DNA of 64,000 nt from Clonostachys chloroleuca. Lineage: Eukaryota > Ascomycota > Sordariomycetes > Hypocreales > Bionectriaceae. A program made the translations under genes and the position numbers. Shown here one piece after another: positions 34,201 to 45,094 of this stretch (its first letter is position 1; each line of letters starts with the position of its first letter). The notes beneath the pieces were generated by a model that was not told the origin of the DNA, did not search any database, and worked only from the letters and a program-made list of their open reading frames with translations. Where the stretch lies: assembly GCA_037952775.1 (NCBI GenBank), contig JBANAY010000003.1, positions 17,608,001 through 17,672,000 of the forward strand, given 5' to 3'.

Positions 34201-36528
34201 TATCTGTGTAACCTTCATCTGCTGAGGAGCTTTTTGCCGTCGTGTGCAACATATCCTGCAGTTTTGGGTTTCTTTTCGCTTTTTGCATCATTCAAACTAT
34301 CGAGGACTCTATTTACTTTCATGTGCAAGAAGTGACCTATACGTAGATTCTCAACCCGCTGTTCCTCTAAATCTGCAGATGGCAGTTTACCAAATGTACT
34401 AAAGCTCACAAATTCAGACAACCGGGTAATGGGAACAGGCTTGGGGTGTACCATCCCACCCACGTTGTAGTTCTCCCGTTCCCCCAGTACCGAAGGAAAG
34501 AAGACAAGAATTGGTTGGTACGCATAGAGCATAAGATGCGACTCCCTGTTGGAGGTGTCCCCCCCAGTTTTCATGGCGTGAGCGTGGGGGGATTCATGCA
34601 TCACGAGGCAGGAAAAAAATTACCAACGATGCAAGCAAACAACAGGACTTCGGCGCAATCAAGCTGGACGATGAGAAAGGTGCGGAATTAGGCGCCAGCG
34701 TGGGATGATTGGGTTGTGGGAAGTGGCGTCTGCGACGTCCAGAGAGGGTAGCATGACATATGCAAAGCCAGGAACAGGGTGGGCGTGCAGGCGGACGAAC
34801 ACTCCATGTTACAGTACCTACCAACTTGGAGGTTGATTTCCTTGGATATATCGGGATCGTACGGAGCAGGCTGGAGATGGGCAGCCGCCGACCGGGCATC
34901 CTCCTCTGCCTCGCCGCCAGGCACATTTCTCTTGATCGCTGCGTCAGGGTCCAGCTCCTGCTTACTCTGTAGCGGGCGAGTGTCCATAATGATGTCGTTT
35001 GCCCAGGAATGAGTGGTTCGAGGTGGAGAAATTGGTGAGGCTTGCCGGAGATCGTCTCCGCTTTGACGGTTGGTATCTGTTTAGCAGTGTTTGGCGGCGG
35101 GGCTCGTGTCTCACTCCAAGATATGATTGACAGTGAGAGTCCTGATACCAAGAGAGAAGAGTGGAATCTCGAGGGCAAGATGGAGCCAGCGTGGGAAGCG
35201 AAGGGATCAGCCTGCTGCACGTCGTGTTGGCAAGTACCTGATCATCCGCCTGTTCATGGCCGGGACCGTGGTGGATGGATGGATGCTGTAGGTACATGAG
35301 AGGCTCGGCTTTCCGAACGGGGACCGCCGCATTCAATGAGACTCTAGTCTGCTCGCGGGTAAGGGAAAAAGGAAGAAAGCGCTGACCCGGACTTAGCCGA
35401 GACCATATCTCAGATCAGGCGACAGACAACTCGACGAAAGCATTTTTCTTGTGGCACAAAGAGCTGGGCGACAGCTGGCCACTCGTACCTCTAAGTAGAC
35501 CGGTGCCCAAGGCGCTCCAGGTACCTCGCGCCCCCGAACGATTAATCCCGTCTGAGCACCAAATCGGTACCAACTACTTTGAGTGTGGTCACGATGGATT
35601 TGCTTGAATAGCCAGAGGCCCACCTGGGGGCGAAAGGCCTTCTGCCCTGTTCAATGGCATCAGCCCCCGGGCACTTAGCCGGCCGTTTACGTCGGTCAGG
35701 GCCAGGAGAAAGCCTCTGCAAGTGGAAGGGAAGGCTCCGGCCTGAAGATCTCCTCCAGCCCATCACATCGTCTGATGCACGGTTGCATCCACAAAATGGA
35801 GCCCAGCGAGTCCATCGAAGCAGAATGCAGCCAACCAGGCCAGCGACGGCCTCTTACTGTGTTTGATCTGAGCTTTACCCCCATATGTATGATAAGAATT
35901 TATGGGCTCCCAGCTTTCTCCAGTTGTCTAGTCTGCCCGGTCCCAACCCCTGTCCTGTGGCTTTTCGACGAGTCACGATGCACGACTCGCTCCTAGTATG
36001 AGACCAGTCTCCATCCGACTGCAGCTCCGTCCCTGTTGCCCTCTTTAAAGGCTTTATCACCCTGCCCGCTGCCGGTCCCGTCCGTCGCGTGGTGGCAATT
36101 CTTGATCTTTCCTCCATCATCGGCCCTCGACTCCCAACTGCCAGGCCGATAGCCACACGTCAAGACTAACGTTTTTTTCTCCTTGCCAAGGCTAAGCCAG
36201 CACATCTCGGCACCTTTATCAATAGACCTCCCTCTTCCCCTTGCCCTGGTCACACCTGCTTTTCAACTGATGAACTCGCTATTGAAGATCTATCCCCACA
36301 GCACACCTCCGCACTCAACAACTCATCATCACAGGCGGCTTCCATCTTGACTTGAGTCAACCCCAGATTGGTTAAGCTCACAACTCACGTCAAAGCCTGC
36401 AAAGACTACAGAAGACCGCCCAAGAATAACCCAGTATTTTCCAAATTTATCTGGGAGATACACTTTATCTTTAGTCTGCTCTCGGCTCAACGTATCCACG
36501 AGCAGCCACTACCATACTCTTATCAACC
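34201..36528. other. Intergenic region upstream of F-box gene
   Basis: 2.3 kb. It contains one possible small minus-strand coding exon (listed separately) and otherwise only incoherent frames. The last several hundred bases are pyrimidine-rich and likely the F-box gene promoter and leader. Confidence 0.5.
34688..34987 (-). CDS. Possible small protein or exon, unrecognised
   Basis: A minus-strand frame of 99 codons beginning MDTRPLQSKQELDPDAAIKR and continuing with PGGEAEEDARSAAAHLQ and PYDPDISKEINLQ, a hydrophilic, Ala/Asp-rich composition that looks coding. After the latter block the frame becomes Cys-rich and less convincing; a GTAGGT donor at about 34823 with a CAG acceptor near 34737 would remove that part. 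I do not recognise the protein and found no partner exon with certainty. It may also be non-coding. Confidence 0.22.
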   Translation of the reverse strand: MDTRPLQSKQELDPDAAIKRNVPGGEAEEDARSAAAHLQPAPYDPDISKEINLQVGRYCNMECSSACTPTLFLALHMSCYPLWTSQTPLPTTQSSHAGA

Positions 36529-37431
36529 ATGGTCCAGGTATTCAACGACCCGGCCGTCTCTCGCCATGTCACCGCCAACTCTGCCTCTGATAAGCCAGAA
36601 GGCGAGGTCATGTCGAGGGAGGAACATGCTCAGCGCATGAGGGAACTGGCCGCCAAACGGGGTATGAAGAGAGCCCCGAGCAGAGGATGGTCCATGACAG
36701 ACTACCAGGGAGACTACACTCCTCCTACCGTGCCTCAGCAGCAAACCATCACACCCCAATTGGAACGCCATGCTCCCATCCCAGAGCACTCTCCTTGGCC
36801 ACCGTCCACAGCTGCATCGCCAGCACCCTCACCCGCCACCACTCAGCCGGCGCCGCCCAAGGATGGAACCGTCCAATTGCCTCGGCGGCCAAAGCTCCCT
36901 CCCCCTCGCCGCTCCCACTCGGTCATGGACTATGAGCCAGTACCAGTGAACCAGCCCAAACCCTCATCACGCCTCACTCTCCTCGACCTGCCCTCAGAAC
37001 TCCACTACCTCTTCTGTGATTACCTTGACCCCATTGACAGCGTGTGCTTCGGCCTCGCCCACTCCAAGCTTTACACCATCCACCGTCGCAAGTACGGCAA
37101 AGTCGCCCTCTCGAGCCGCTACTCCGGCCCCAACGACTTGGAGTGGGCCTGGCGCGGCGCTGGACCCTTGGTTTCTTCTCCCAACCAGGATTCCACCAGC
37201 GAGAGGGCGCACATGCGCACCAAGGGTCAAGTCTACTGCCGGAAGTGTGGCATATCCCGGTGCGAGCTCCATCGACACTTGAAGGAATGGATGGGCGAGG
37301 ACATGGAGTACTGCGAGATCCGCGAGACGTACGGCAAGCCCGCCAGCGAGGAGCGGAAGCCTTATTGCTACATGAGCTCACCAAGGAACCCTCACCGATG
37401 CGGTCGACATGGAGGGAAGAGCCGCAACTAA
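36529..37431 (+). CDS. F-box domain protein with C-terminal Cys motif
   Basis: Single exon, 300 residues. The first about 130 residues are disordered, Pro/Ser/Gln-rich, with MSREEHAQRMRELAAKRGMK near the start. An F-box follows: RLTLLDLPSELHYLFCDYL then DPIDSVCFGLAHSKLY. Downstream lies a Cys-rich segment QVYCRKCGISRCELHRHLKE plus EYCEIRETYG and RKPYCYMSS, which could bind zinc. F-box proteins recruit substrates to SCF ubiquitin ligases; substrate unknown. Uncharacterised proteins of this layout (F-box followed by a CxxC...CxxH region) are common in Sordariomycetes. The gene has a long A/C-rich leader and an A14 run 20 bp after the stop. Confidence 0.75.
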   Translation: MVQVFNDPAVSRHVTANSASDKPEGEVMSREEHAQRMRELAAKRGMKRAPSRGWSMTDYQGDYTPPTVPQQQTITPQLERHAPIPEHSPWPPSTAASPAPSPATTQPAPPKDGTVQLPRRPKLPPPRRSHSVMDYEPVPVNQPKPSSRLTLLDLPSELHYLFCDYLDPIDSVCFGLAHSKLYTIHRRKYGKVALSSRYSGPNDLEWAWRGAGPLVSSPNQDSTSERAHMRTKGQVYCRKCGISRCELHRHLKEWMGEDMEYCEIRETYGKPASEERKPYCYMSSPRNPHRCGRHGGKSRN

Positions 37432-38132
37432 GCTTAGCTGAGTCTGACAAACAAAAAAAAAAAAAAAGGTGTTTTAGTATCAAGGATTTTTATACGATGG
37501 AGCGGGTATCATCAATATACAACACACATTGATTGAGGGAAAATTAAGTTTATTTTACTACATCTAATCTACAAAGGGCGTTGAGCGAAAGGAATGGGAC
37601 GATGCAAAAGGACATTGCTCCAGCCGGAGAATCGGAATGGGGAGCATTGATGAAATATATGACAGCAAGCTATCTTTCACGCATGGAGAGAAGTTCAGAG
37701 AAGGTCGACCTCAAAGAAGGGTGGTCGCGTGACCGTTGTTAATTTTTTTCCCATCTGCTTTAGTTCCAAATTAGACAATCATTTTCACTTTTCAGGGTCG
37801 ATCACTTCATGCAGGTGATACGTCAACAGATCCTAGCCCAATGATCTAGATTCCCTCCCGCGTTGTTTACCAATGGCCACCCTCCGATTCCCAACAACTT
37901 TACCCCAATCGTATGGTCGGTGACCCCTCAAATGGCAATTCGAGACCCTTGCATGACCCTACCTCGTTTCATGTCGGTGAGTGGCTGTTCGGGAGCCTGC
38001 AGCCAAGCCTCGTATCATCGTCTATTATACAGTAAGGCTACGACTACTTACTCACCTCAATAAAACAGTATCACGGGTAACTCATCAGCATGGATTTAAG
38101 ATATAACTCTATTCACAAATTAAATTCATTAC
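37432..38132. other. Convergent 3' region between F-box gene and GT31 gene
   Basis: 700 bp between two stop codons. An A run at 37452-37467; nothing else seen. Confidence 0.55.
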
Positions 38133-39918
38133 TCATAGGTGCCAGGGCACTCTCCATTCCGCACCTTTGCACTGCCCACGGGTCGCAACCCAGTCCTCGA
38201 TCCCCCGAACGAACCAGCCGCTCATCCAACTCTCCTGGGGATCCGCCTTGGGCCCGCCGAGCTTAAAGGTGCGACTAACGCAGCACGCGCCCCTGTTGTA
38301 CCGCCACTGGAAGCAAGTGCGGTTCCCGTGGAAGCCGGCGTCCTGCTGCCGCTCGTCGTAGAGGGTGCGGAGGAGCTCCCCGCGCATCCTCTCAGAGTTG
38401 AGGGAGTTGTACTCCTCCTCGGGGACGTCGAGGCCCTGGGACTCGCAGATGTTGGCGCAGGCGGCGGGGGACATGTGGGCGCGCCTCTCGACGACCGTCT
38501 TCTCCTCCTCCGGCTTCTGGCGGCTCCTGTCCTTCTGGCTGGCGCGGGCCTGGCTCTTCTCGTCTGGGCCTATGAAGCAGAGGTCGTCGGACATGTTGTC
38601 CCAGTCTTGCCTGGTTGGGGCCAGATGCGGCTCTACAAACTCATGGAACGTATCCTTTATCAAGAGATTGCTCTGTGGGTTTCCGTATTAGTGTTATGAT
38701 ATCCAGACAGTAGTTTAAGACTAGGGTGTCGAACTTACAGCCATCTCCCGCCTCTGCTCGAACTGCCACATCCGGCTAACCTCCTCTGGGCTCATGTGGT
38801 GCATGGTCAAGAGAGGCTCGCACCAGTGCCCCAACCCATAGGGGAACGTGCTAGGCTTCTCGCCGTTGAACATGGGATGGGCCTGCTTCATCCGGGTGCC
38901 GACCTCCTCGGCGGCCAGGGCGACGAGGTAATCCCCGCAGCAGTTCTTGGGCGCCTGCTCGTCGTACTTGGCCGCCAGGTTCGGGTTGCCCTCCACCATC
39001 TTCCTGATCAGCTGGCCGGACATGACGTACCCGCTGCCGCCGTGGGCGAACGCCTTGCCCCCGGCCATGGCGGCGCTGCCGACGTACACGTCCCCCTCGG
39101 GAGCCCGCTCCCGGAGCCAGTGGACGAGGTTGGGCCAGACGATGTAGGTGTCGGCCTCGGCGAACACGTACCAGTCCATGTTCGGCTTGTGCTCCCAGGC
39201 GCGCTCGACCATGTTGAGGAACTTGTACTTGTCAAGGTCCCACGCGCCCTCGAGGCCCAGGGTGCACTGCTGCTGCGAGACGTGGCAGTTGCGCTGAGCG
39301 TCGTAGAGCTTGAACTCCTTGTGTGTCTTTCGAATTGTTTCGTCGACACGGTCAAGAACATCATGCAGCTTGTGTTCGCCGATTTGTTGATTCTATGACA
39401 GAGGTTCATCCCGCGTTAGCATAAACAAAGCTTATAGGGAAGAAGTGATCGATTTAAAGGGGTAGTGCAAGACAACATACCAGATCCGAAAAGAGCAGGA
39501 CGTCAGGAATACACTGCAAGCTTGTAAGAAGCTGGGTCGGGATTTTGGAATAAGACTCGGTAGCGCCAGTCTTCATCACCACCACAATGCCTTCAGTGTC
39601 AGGGAAATCCTTGCACTGAGATGACACTACAGGTCTAGAATGCTCTCGAGCGGGACGAGGAGGAGGCCGGATAACATCCTGCTGCAGTGCCGGAGGGCCG
39701 GATGTGTTTTCAGTGACGGGGGCCTCTGTGGTGCTCGAGACTGTACCGGCAGCATTTGCTCCCTGATGCCAGTAGTCATCCTCCTCAAAGTAATCACTCA
39801 GATGGTCGTAGAAGCCTGTATAGCTAGGCGAACGGCCCAAGTGCCAAAAGGGCATGATGACGAAGAAAGTGAGCGCCACCAGCAGCGGTACTCTCCAACT
39901 GCGCTGGGACAACATCAT
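38133..39918 (-). CDS. Type II membrane glycosyltransferase, family 31 / Fringe-like
   Basis: Three exons: 39481-39918, 38739-39392 and 38133-38672; introns 39393-39480 and 38673-38738 (GTATGT and GTAAGT donors). Total 543 residues. A short cytoplasmic N-terminus precedes a signal-anchor helix (VPLLVALTFFVIMPFWHL), then an acidic/Pro-rich stem. The catalytic domain includes KTGATESYSKIPTQLLTSLQ, PDVLLFSDL, and DWYVFAEADTYIVWPNLVHW with a DxD-type metal/nucleotide-sugar motif (EAD). Further on come GGSGYVMSG and FPYGLGHWCEPLLTMHHMSP, as in Fringe/core-1 beta-galactosyltransferases. The third exon adds a Cys-containing C-terminal segment (AACANICESQ, TCFQWRYNRGACCVSRTFKL). Acceptor and product in this fungus are unknown; Golgi cell-wall or glycoprotein decoration is inferred. 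Confidence 0.87.
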
Positions 39919-42827
39919 GTTGTCACCTTACCATTCCCTTGCCAGACCTCAGATTGGTAGTAGCTGAGATAGCTGTCTGCTCAGGAGCAAGTCGGTTGAT
40001 AATGGCCTTTGTTGAATGGAAGGGATATCTCCCGAGGTTAGAAGCGAAGGAGTGAATGAGTGAGTGAGTGGTATATTGACGGTTGCCTTTCAAGCAATGT
40101 CGCCTGCCCACGTATTAAGAAAAGTCATAAGCCCAAGACTGGACTCGCAGAATATCTTAGAAATTATCAAGGAAGAAATAGTTATAGGTCCCAGGGGAAA
40201 GGTTGCATGAATGGAGGGTGAGGACCCAGATCTGGGGGGCAGGAAAACACGTCCGCGTGGTGGGCGGACAGTGAGAAAACTGCATGTCGATCAGCAAACG
40301 GCCTGCCGACGTTACTCGGCCACTCTCATCCCTCGTTCAGAGAGAGGGCCAGGAATTGTGGATGCATATTTGGAAAGTCAATGGTTTCGAACCAGCGTCT
40401 ACGTGTGGCACCACAATTTTCAGCGCTCAGGACTGCAGATCACACAGGGGATGGGAGGGAGGTCCGAGATAGCTCGAGGAGAGAGATACAGACACAATTC
40501 GGCAAAAGGTAAACAGCACGTGGTGGGTCGCCGAGGTTAAGATTAGGGAATTGTTTGTTCAAGGGGTTTGGAGAGGCGATCGACGAGCAGCTGTTGGACA
40601 GATGGTGAGAGGAGAGGAAGGATAGCTCACTGGCTGTGCTACGTTATCCGGGCGAATGATATCAGTCCCTGAGCGAGTTCTCACTATGAGACCCCTGGCT
40701 GGGGTTAAGGCAATGTCCATCCATTCCGAGCAGTTCCCTCGGAGAATGGATATGCACTTTTGATTTCGTCGGTGGCAGGGTCCTGCAGTTGAATTTAAGT
40801 TGGATACCAATAAGCAGATTCGAGCCTTGGCGAACACCCAACATCGAACCTCAGAATCAGAGAGGGTCTTGAATACCCTAATAATAAACATTGAAGGCGG
40901 CGACCTGCAGCACGTCTCCAGCTCGCTCATAGTAAACAGACAAAAGCATCAGGCGTCCCATACATATTCAGCTGCATTTTCCCCTCTCGTGGAGCACGTC
41001 CTGGCCATGTTGCGTCATAGTAGGACCCCCAAACCCTCATTTGAACGCGTGTTTCAGACTCGAAACACCAAGGCGTGACTAGGATAAGATCGACAACCCT
41101 CAGGGATCAGCGGTTCGCGAGTGACGTCGACAACGGACCAGGAAGAGGAATCTGGGAGACTGATACGGCGCTTGGGCAATATCAAGGCCCCGCCCTAATT
41201 AATTGCTTGCAAAGATCGTCCTTGAATCGCACAATATTTTGCCCAGTCACGTTAGATATATGTATGGGTTTCCTCTTGATAGGCGCCCACTCCGCCAAGA
41301 AATATTCACCTATAGATAGTATGTATACTTCTCTACCTTCATACCAATGTGCAGACTACTATTGCACTGGCCGCACTTTTCTGCCACAAGAGCTGTTTCA
41401 ACCTAGTCACAACGTTGCTCAGCATGAACACGATTTATATCAGTATGCTACATGTACTGTCAGACATGCACGATGACTCTCTACCCTGAAGCGACTGGCA
41501 TGGGCTTCGTGGGCGCTTATGAGATTTACATGGACTTGTTGTGAGGTCCAAGAAAGAAGGAGGCAGGAGAAATCCTGCTGCGATCATCGGGGCCATGGTT
41601 GCGCTTTGGAATAAACTTGGCCTAATTCGATTATCACTTATCGGCGGCTGAGATGATCCACAAACACACCAAATCATTGAATACCCAGTAGGTAGATGTA
41701 GATAAGGGCATTGGCAGCTAATTGCTATGTATCTCTTCCGCATGGATAGCAGAATCCATGCCAAATGTTTGACCACAATCACATAGCGACGGCAGGGCGC
41801 CTGCAGGACGTCAACCCTTGAAACGGCGCAGCTCTCTGTTGTAACAGGACCAACACATGAAGCCACCAGTCTCACAGTTTCGAGTGCGACGCTTGTTCGT
41901 GCTAGCAGTTTTCTTGTCCAACTTTACACAAGGATTCTTAACTCGAACCATATTCCTCGGTAGGACCGAGTGCCCTATGCGGTCCACACCCGGCATTTGA
42001 GCATAGTAACAAGCAATGCTTATAGGTTTCCAGCTAGACATTCTCGGCCGCCATTTTTAGAAAATACGTAGTCCTGTATGTTGGCTAGCCTACGTAGCGA
42101 GCCATGGACATTTGTGATGTGAAATCATCAACTTACCGTATAGGGTTGTAGGACGGGCAGGTAGTTGTGTTATTGATCATGGTGTACGGGCTATACCTAG
42201 CCATTTTTCGAGATGCACTGAGAGGTATACTTTAATCATGATTTTGCCATGCTTGTAGCAGATCTAGCAACGCGAGAGGTCGTTGCTTGAAATGAGTGGC
42301 GGTCAAATTTTGCGGGGCCTTGCTTGAACCCAAGAGGTGAGCTTTCTCGGATGCCCGCCTGGTGATAACACTATCAGGACGTTTTGATAGCGCGCATAAC
42401 AGCGATTGATGTCAATTAGTTGGTCTGAAGCTCTACGTAAGGTATGCGATCGGTACGGTGGTGTGCATGGCATATACATTAGAGGTAGGTAGGCAGTAAT
42501 TGTGCCGGGAGACGGGTTCCGTTGGGGATGTGACGATGATTGAAGTGGGCTGTGGTTTCTGAAAATTCGCAAGTTGCAGGCCAGGCCTTCAATGGTATGT
42601 GACTCCCAACAAAATCATGCATTGAGCGCTGTCGCTTGATGAATTTCTTTTTTTCCTTGCCACACCCACGGGTTTCAGCTGGCGGCTACGCAGGGAAATC
42701 TTTTGGTGTTAGTCATAATAGGTGAGTCGTCCCCAAGATGCTTTAATCTTTTCTTACCGCCCTTATCAAGTACCTATCAAGAATCCTCCTTGTCCCGCCT
42801 CCATCAAAGCTAACTCATCCAAACCAC
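39919..42827. other. Intergenic region upstream of GT31 and the argininosuccinate synthase copy
   Basis: 2.9 kb. No supported gene. A 76-codon minus frame at 41811-42041 ending RTRNCETGGFMCWSCYNREL is Cys-rich but isolated. The expected first coding exon of the downstream synthase could not be found here. Confidence 0.5.
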
Positions 42828-45094
42828 GCCTACTCCGGAGGTAATTCATCCTAGCCCAGCTCAGTCCCTGGCCTGCGGATAGCTGACTGTCAATGAACCA
42901 GGCTTGGACACTAGCACCATCTTAAAGTATCTTTGTCTTGAAGGATATACCGTTGTTGCCTGCGCCATCGACATCGGTACGTCTTTTACTTCCTTTCCAC
43001 ACATTGTGCCTCTTTGATACTGAGTTCTACCAAGACAAGAGGAGAATTGGGATGAAGTCAAGGAGAAAGCTCTCGCCGTAGGCGCGGAGAGGATGATTGT
43101 CCGGGACTGCCAAAAGGAATTCGTAGAGGAGATCGTTTGGCGCGCCGTCCAGTGCAACGCAATCTATGTGTGTTACCCAGGATTCGAAGGCCTTCTTCCT
43201 CGATATCAGTTGGCCGAATATTGGGGGTTCATCTTTCTCCTTGCTAACGACTTCAATAGGAGGACCGATACCTTCTTGGAACGAGTCTGGCCCGCCCTAT
43301 ATTAGCACGCGAGTAAGTGCATTTTTCGTTTCTTCTCATGACTTTTGGCAAGAATCATCTCTTGAAATGCCTACAAAGACCTGTTGGTGATAGTGATGGT
43401 GGTGGTGATGTTGAAGGGGGGATTCTTCCACCCCTCTTTTGACCAGCACCCTGGCTTCGGGTTGTCGAATTCTTTCATCCTCTCCTCCGCGCCCCAGCAG
43501 CAGACTATTGAGTCCAGGAGGTCTTGCCCTTCCGAGATGTACAAAGGCCTTGTGGTTATGAGAATGAGGAGTTTATTTGAGCATTGAGTAACTGTTGCTG
43601 ACCTCATTCTTTCTAGGCTGGTTAAAGTCGCCGAGGAGTTCAACTGCGAGTACCTGAGCCACGGATGCACTGGTAAGTAGTTCAAACAGCCGTTATTTAT
43701 ACCATAACTAACACGATGGAAAACAGGCAAAGGAAATGACCAAGTCCGATTGTATGTTCCAGATCGCAGTATCAAAGAACCATGGCTAACATACGATAAT
43801 AGTGAGCTTGCCTGGCATGGTATGAGTCCTACTTGGGCCCTCTGAAGCCTACTGGCTCGAATTCTACCCCGCGTTCACATTTAGCTAACTCTTGGAAGCG
43901 CTGGCACCCGGCATCAAGATCATCGCTCCTTGGAGGGACTCCGCTTTTATCGCCAAGTTCCAGGGCCGCGCAGATCTCTTCGAGTACGCCAGGGTCAACA
44001 ACATCCCTGTTTCATCCACCCCTAAGGCTCCTTGGAGCATGGATGAGAACCTCGTACATTGTCCATACGAGGCTGGCATACGTAAGTCTAGCCTTTCAAC
44101 GATTCGCTGTAGGATTATTGCTAATTCGTTGTTGATAGTGGAGGACCCTAACACAGCACCTCCCAAGAAGATGTGGAAGATGACCGTTGACCCCATCGAT
44201 GCTCCTGACAAGCCAGGAATTGGTCGAGTGGATATTGTTGAGAACCGATTCATAGGCGAGTTTTTCAAAATTTTTGAGGGCTGGGTTGCCAGAGAGTGCT
44301 GTCGCCATCTTTCATTCGATGGATGACGAGTTCAGATCGATGAAAATGGTGTAACATGCAGCCCTCTCTCCAGTGGCCGAGATCGAAGTGCAGTTTACTG
44401 ACAGGGAATTTTATAGGCCTAAAGAGCCGAGGGTGTTAACTCCCCCGCTCAGACAATCTGATCTGGCTCACAGTAAGAAACTTGCATCAGTTGATGAGCG
44501 AAGATTTTTAACTAACAACTCCTAGTCGATCTTGAGGGTCTCACTCTTGACTCCAAGGTTCGCGAGCTCCGTGACACATTCGTCACCACAGCATGGAGTC
44601 GCCAACTTTACAATGGCATGTATTTGTGAGTACCACATCCTGAAATTAAAAAAAAAATCGTGCCGTACTGATGACCGAGTAGCTCTCCCGAGCGTGAATT
44701 CACCGAAAAATCCATCGTTGCCGCCCAAGATGGAGTTAACGGCACCGTTAAGTTGATGGCCTATAGTAAGTCTTGTCGCAACCCTCTCTCCTCTTCTAAA
44801 TTGATAGATATGGCCGAGGGAACAGCACTGACTTTGAATACTACAGAGGGCAACAATGCCTACACTGTCGGCCGCAGCAGCAAGACCAGCAACCTCTACA
44901 GCGAGGAGGACGCCTCGATGGATTCGCTGGACACTTTCAGCCCACTGTATGGCTCCGAATCACCTCTTTCCCACTGTTTGACTGCAATTCACTAACCCCC
45001 TCATAGGGACACGACTGGGTTCATCGCTATCCAGGCCATCCGACCGAAGAAGTACGGTGAGGCCAAGATTGCTTCCGGCAATTCTCTCATTTAA
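42828..45094 (+). pseudogene. Argininosuccinate synthase copy, apparently broken
   Basis: Argininosuccinate synthase joins citrulline and aspartate in arginine synthesis. Family blocks appear in order: AYSGG / LDTSTILKYLCLEGYTVVA, CQKEFVEEIVWRAVQCNAIY, YLLGTSLARPILAR, EYLSHGCTG / KGNDQVRF, ALAPGIKIIAPWRD, PWSMDENLVHCPYEAGI, GRVDIVENRFIG, TTAWSRQLYNGMYF, GRSSKTSNLYSEEDASMDSL, ending ASGNSLI with stop TAA at 45092. These need about 14 exons: to 42840, 42902-42976, 43034-43167, 43260-43312, 43617-43672, 43727-43751, 43803-43819, 43899-44081, 44139-44255, 44417-44472, 44526-44625, 44683-44765, 44847-44946, 45007-45094. Defects: no first exon or start codon; no AG acceptor before 43034 (reads CCAA); about 40 residues missing inside exon 9 near 44214; in-frame TAA at 44437 and indels in exon 10. 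These lesions are of several kinds, unlike the homopolymer slips in other genes. Confidence 0.75.

Noticed and set aside
32414..36528. Transposon or repeat island in the sparse region
   Set aside because: No terminal repeats, target duplications or transposase/reverse-transcriptase motifs seen on either strand.
38139..39398. Two plus frames of 186 and 200 codons
   Set aside because: Antisense to GT31 exons 2 and 3.
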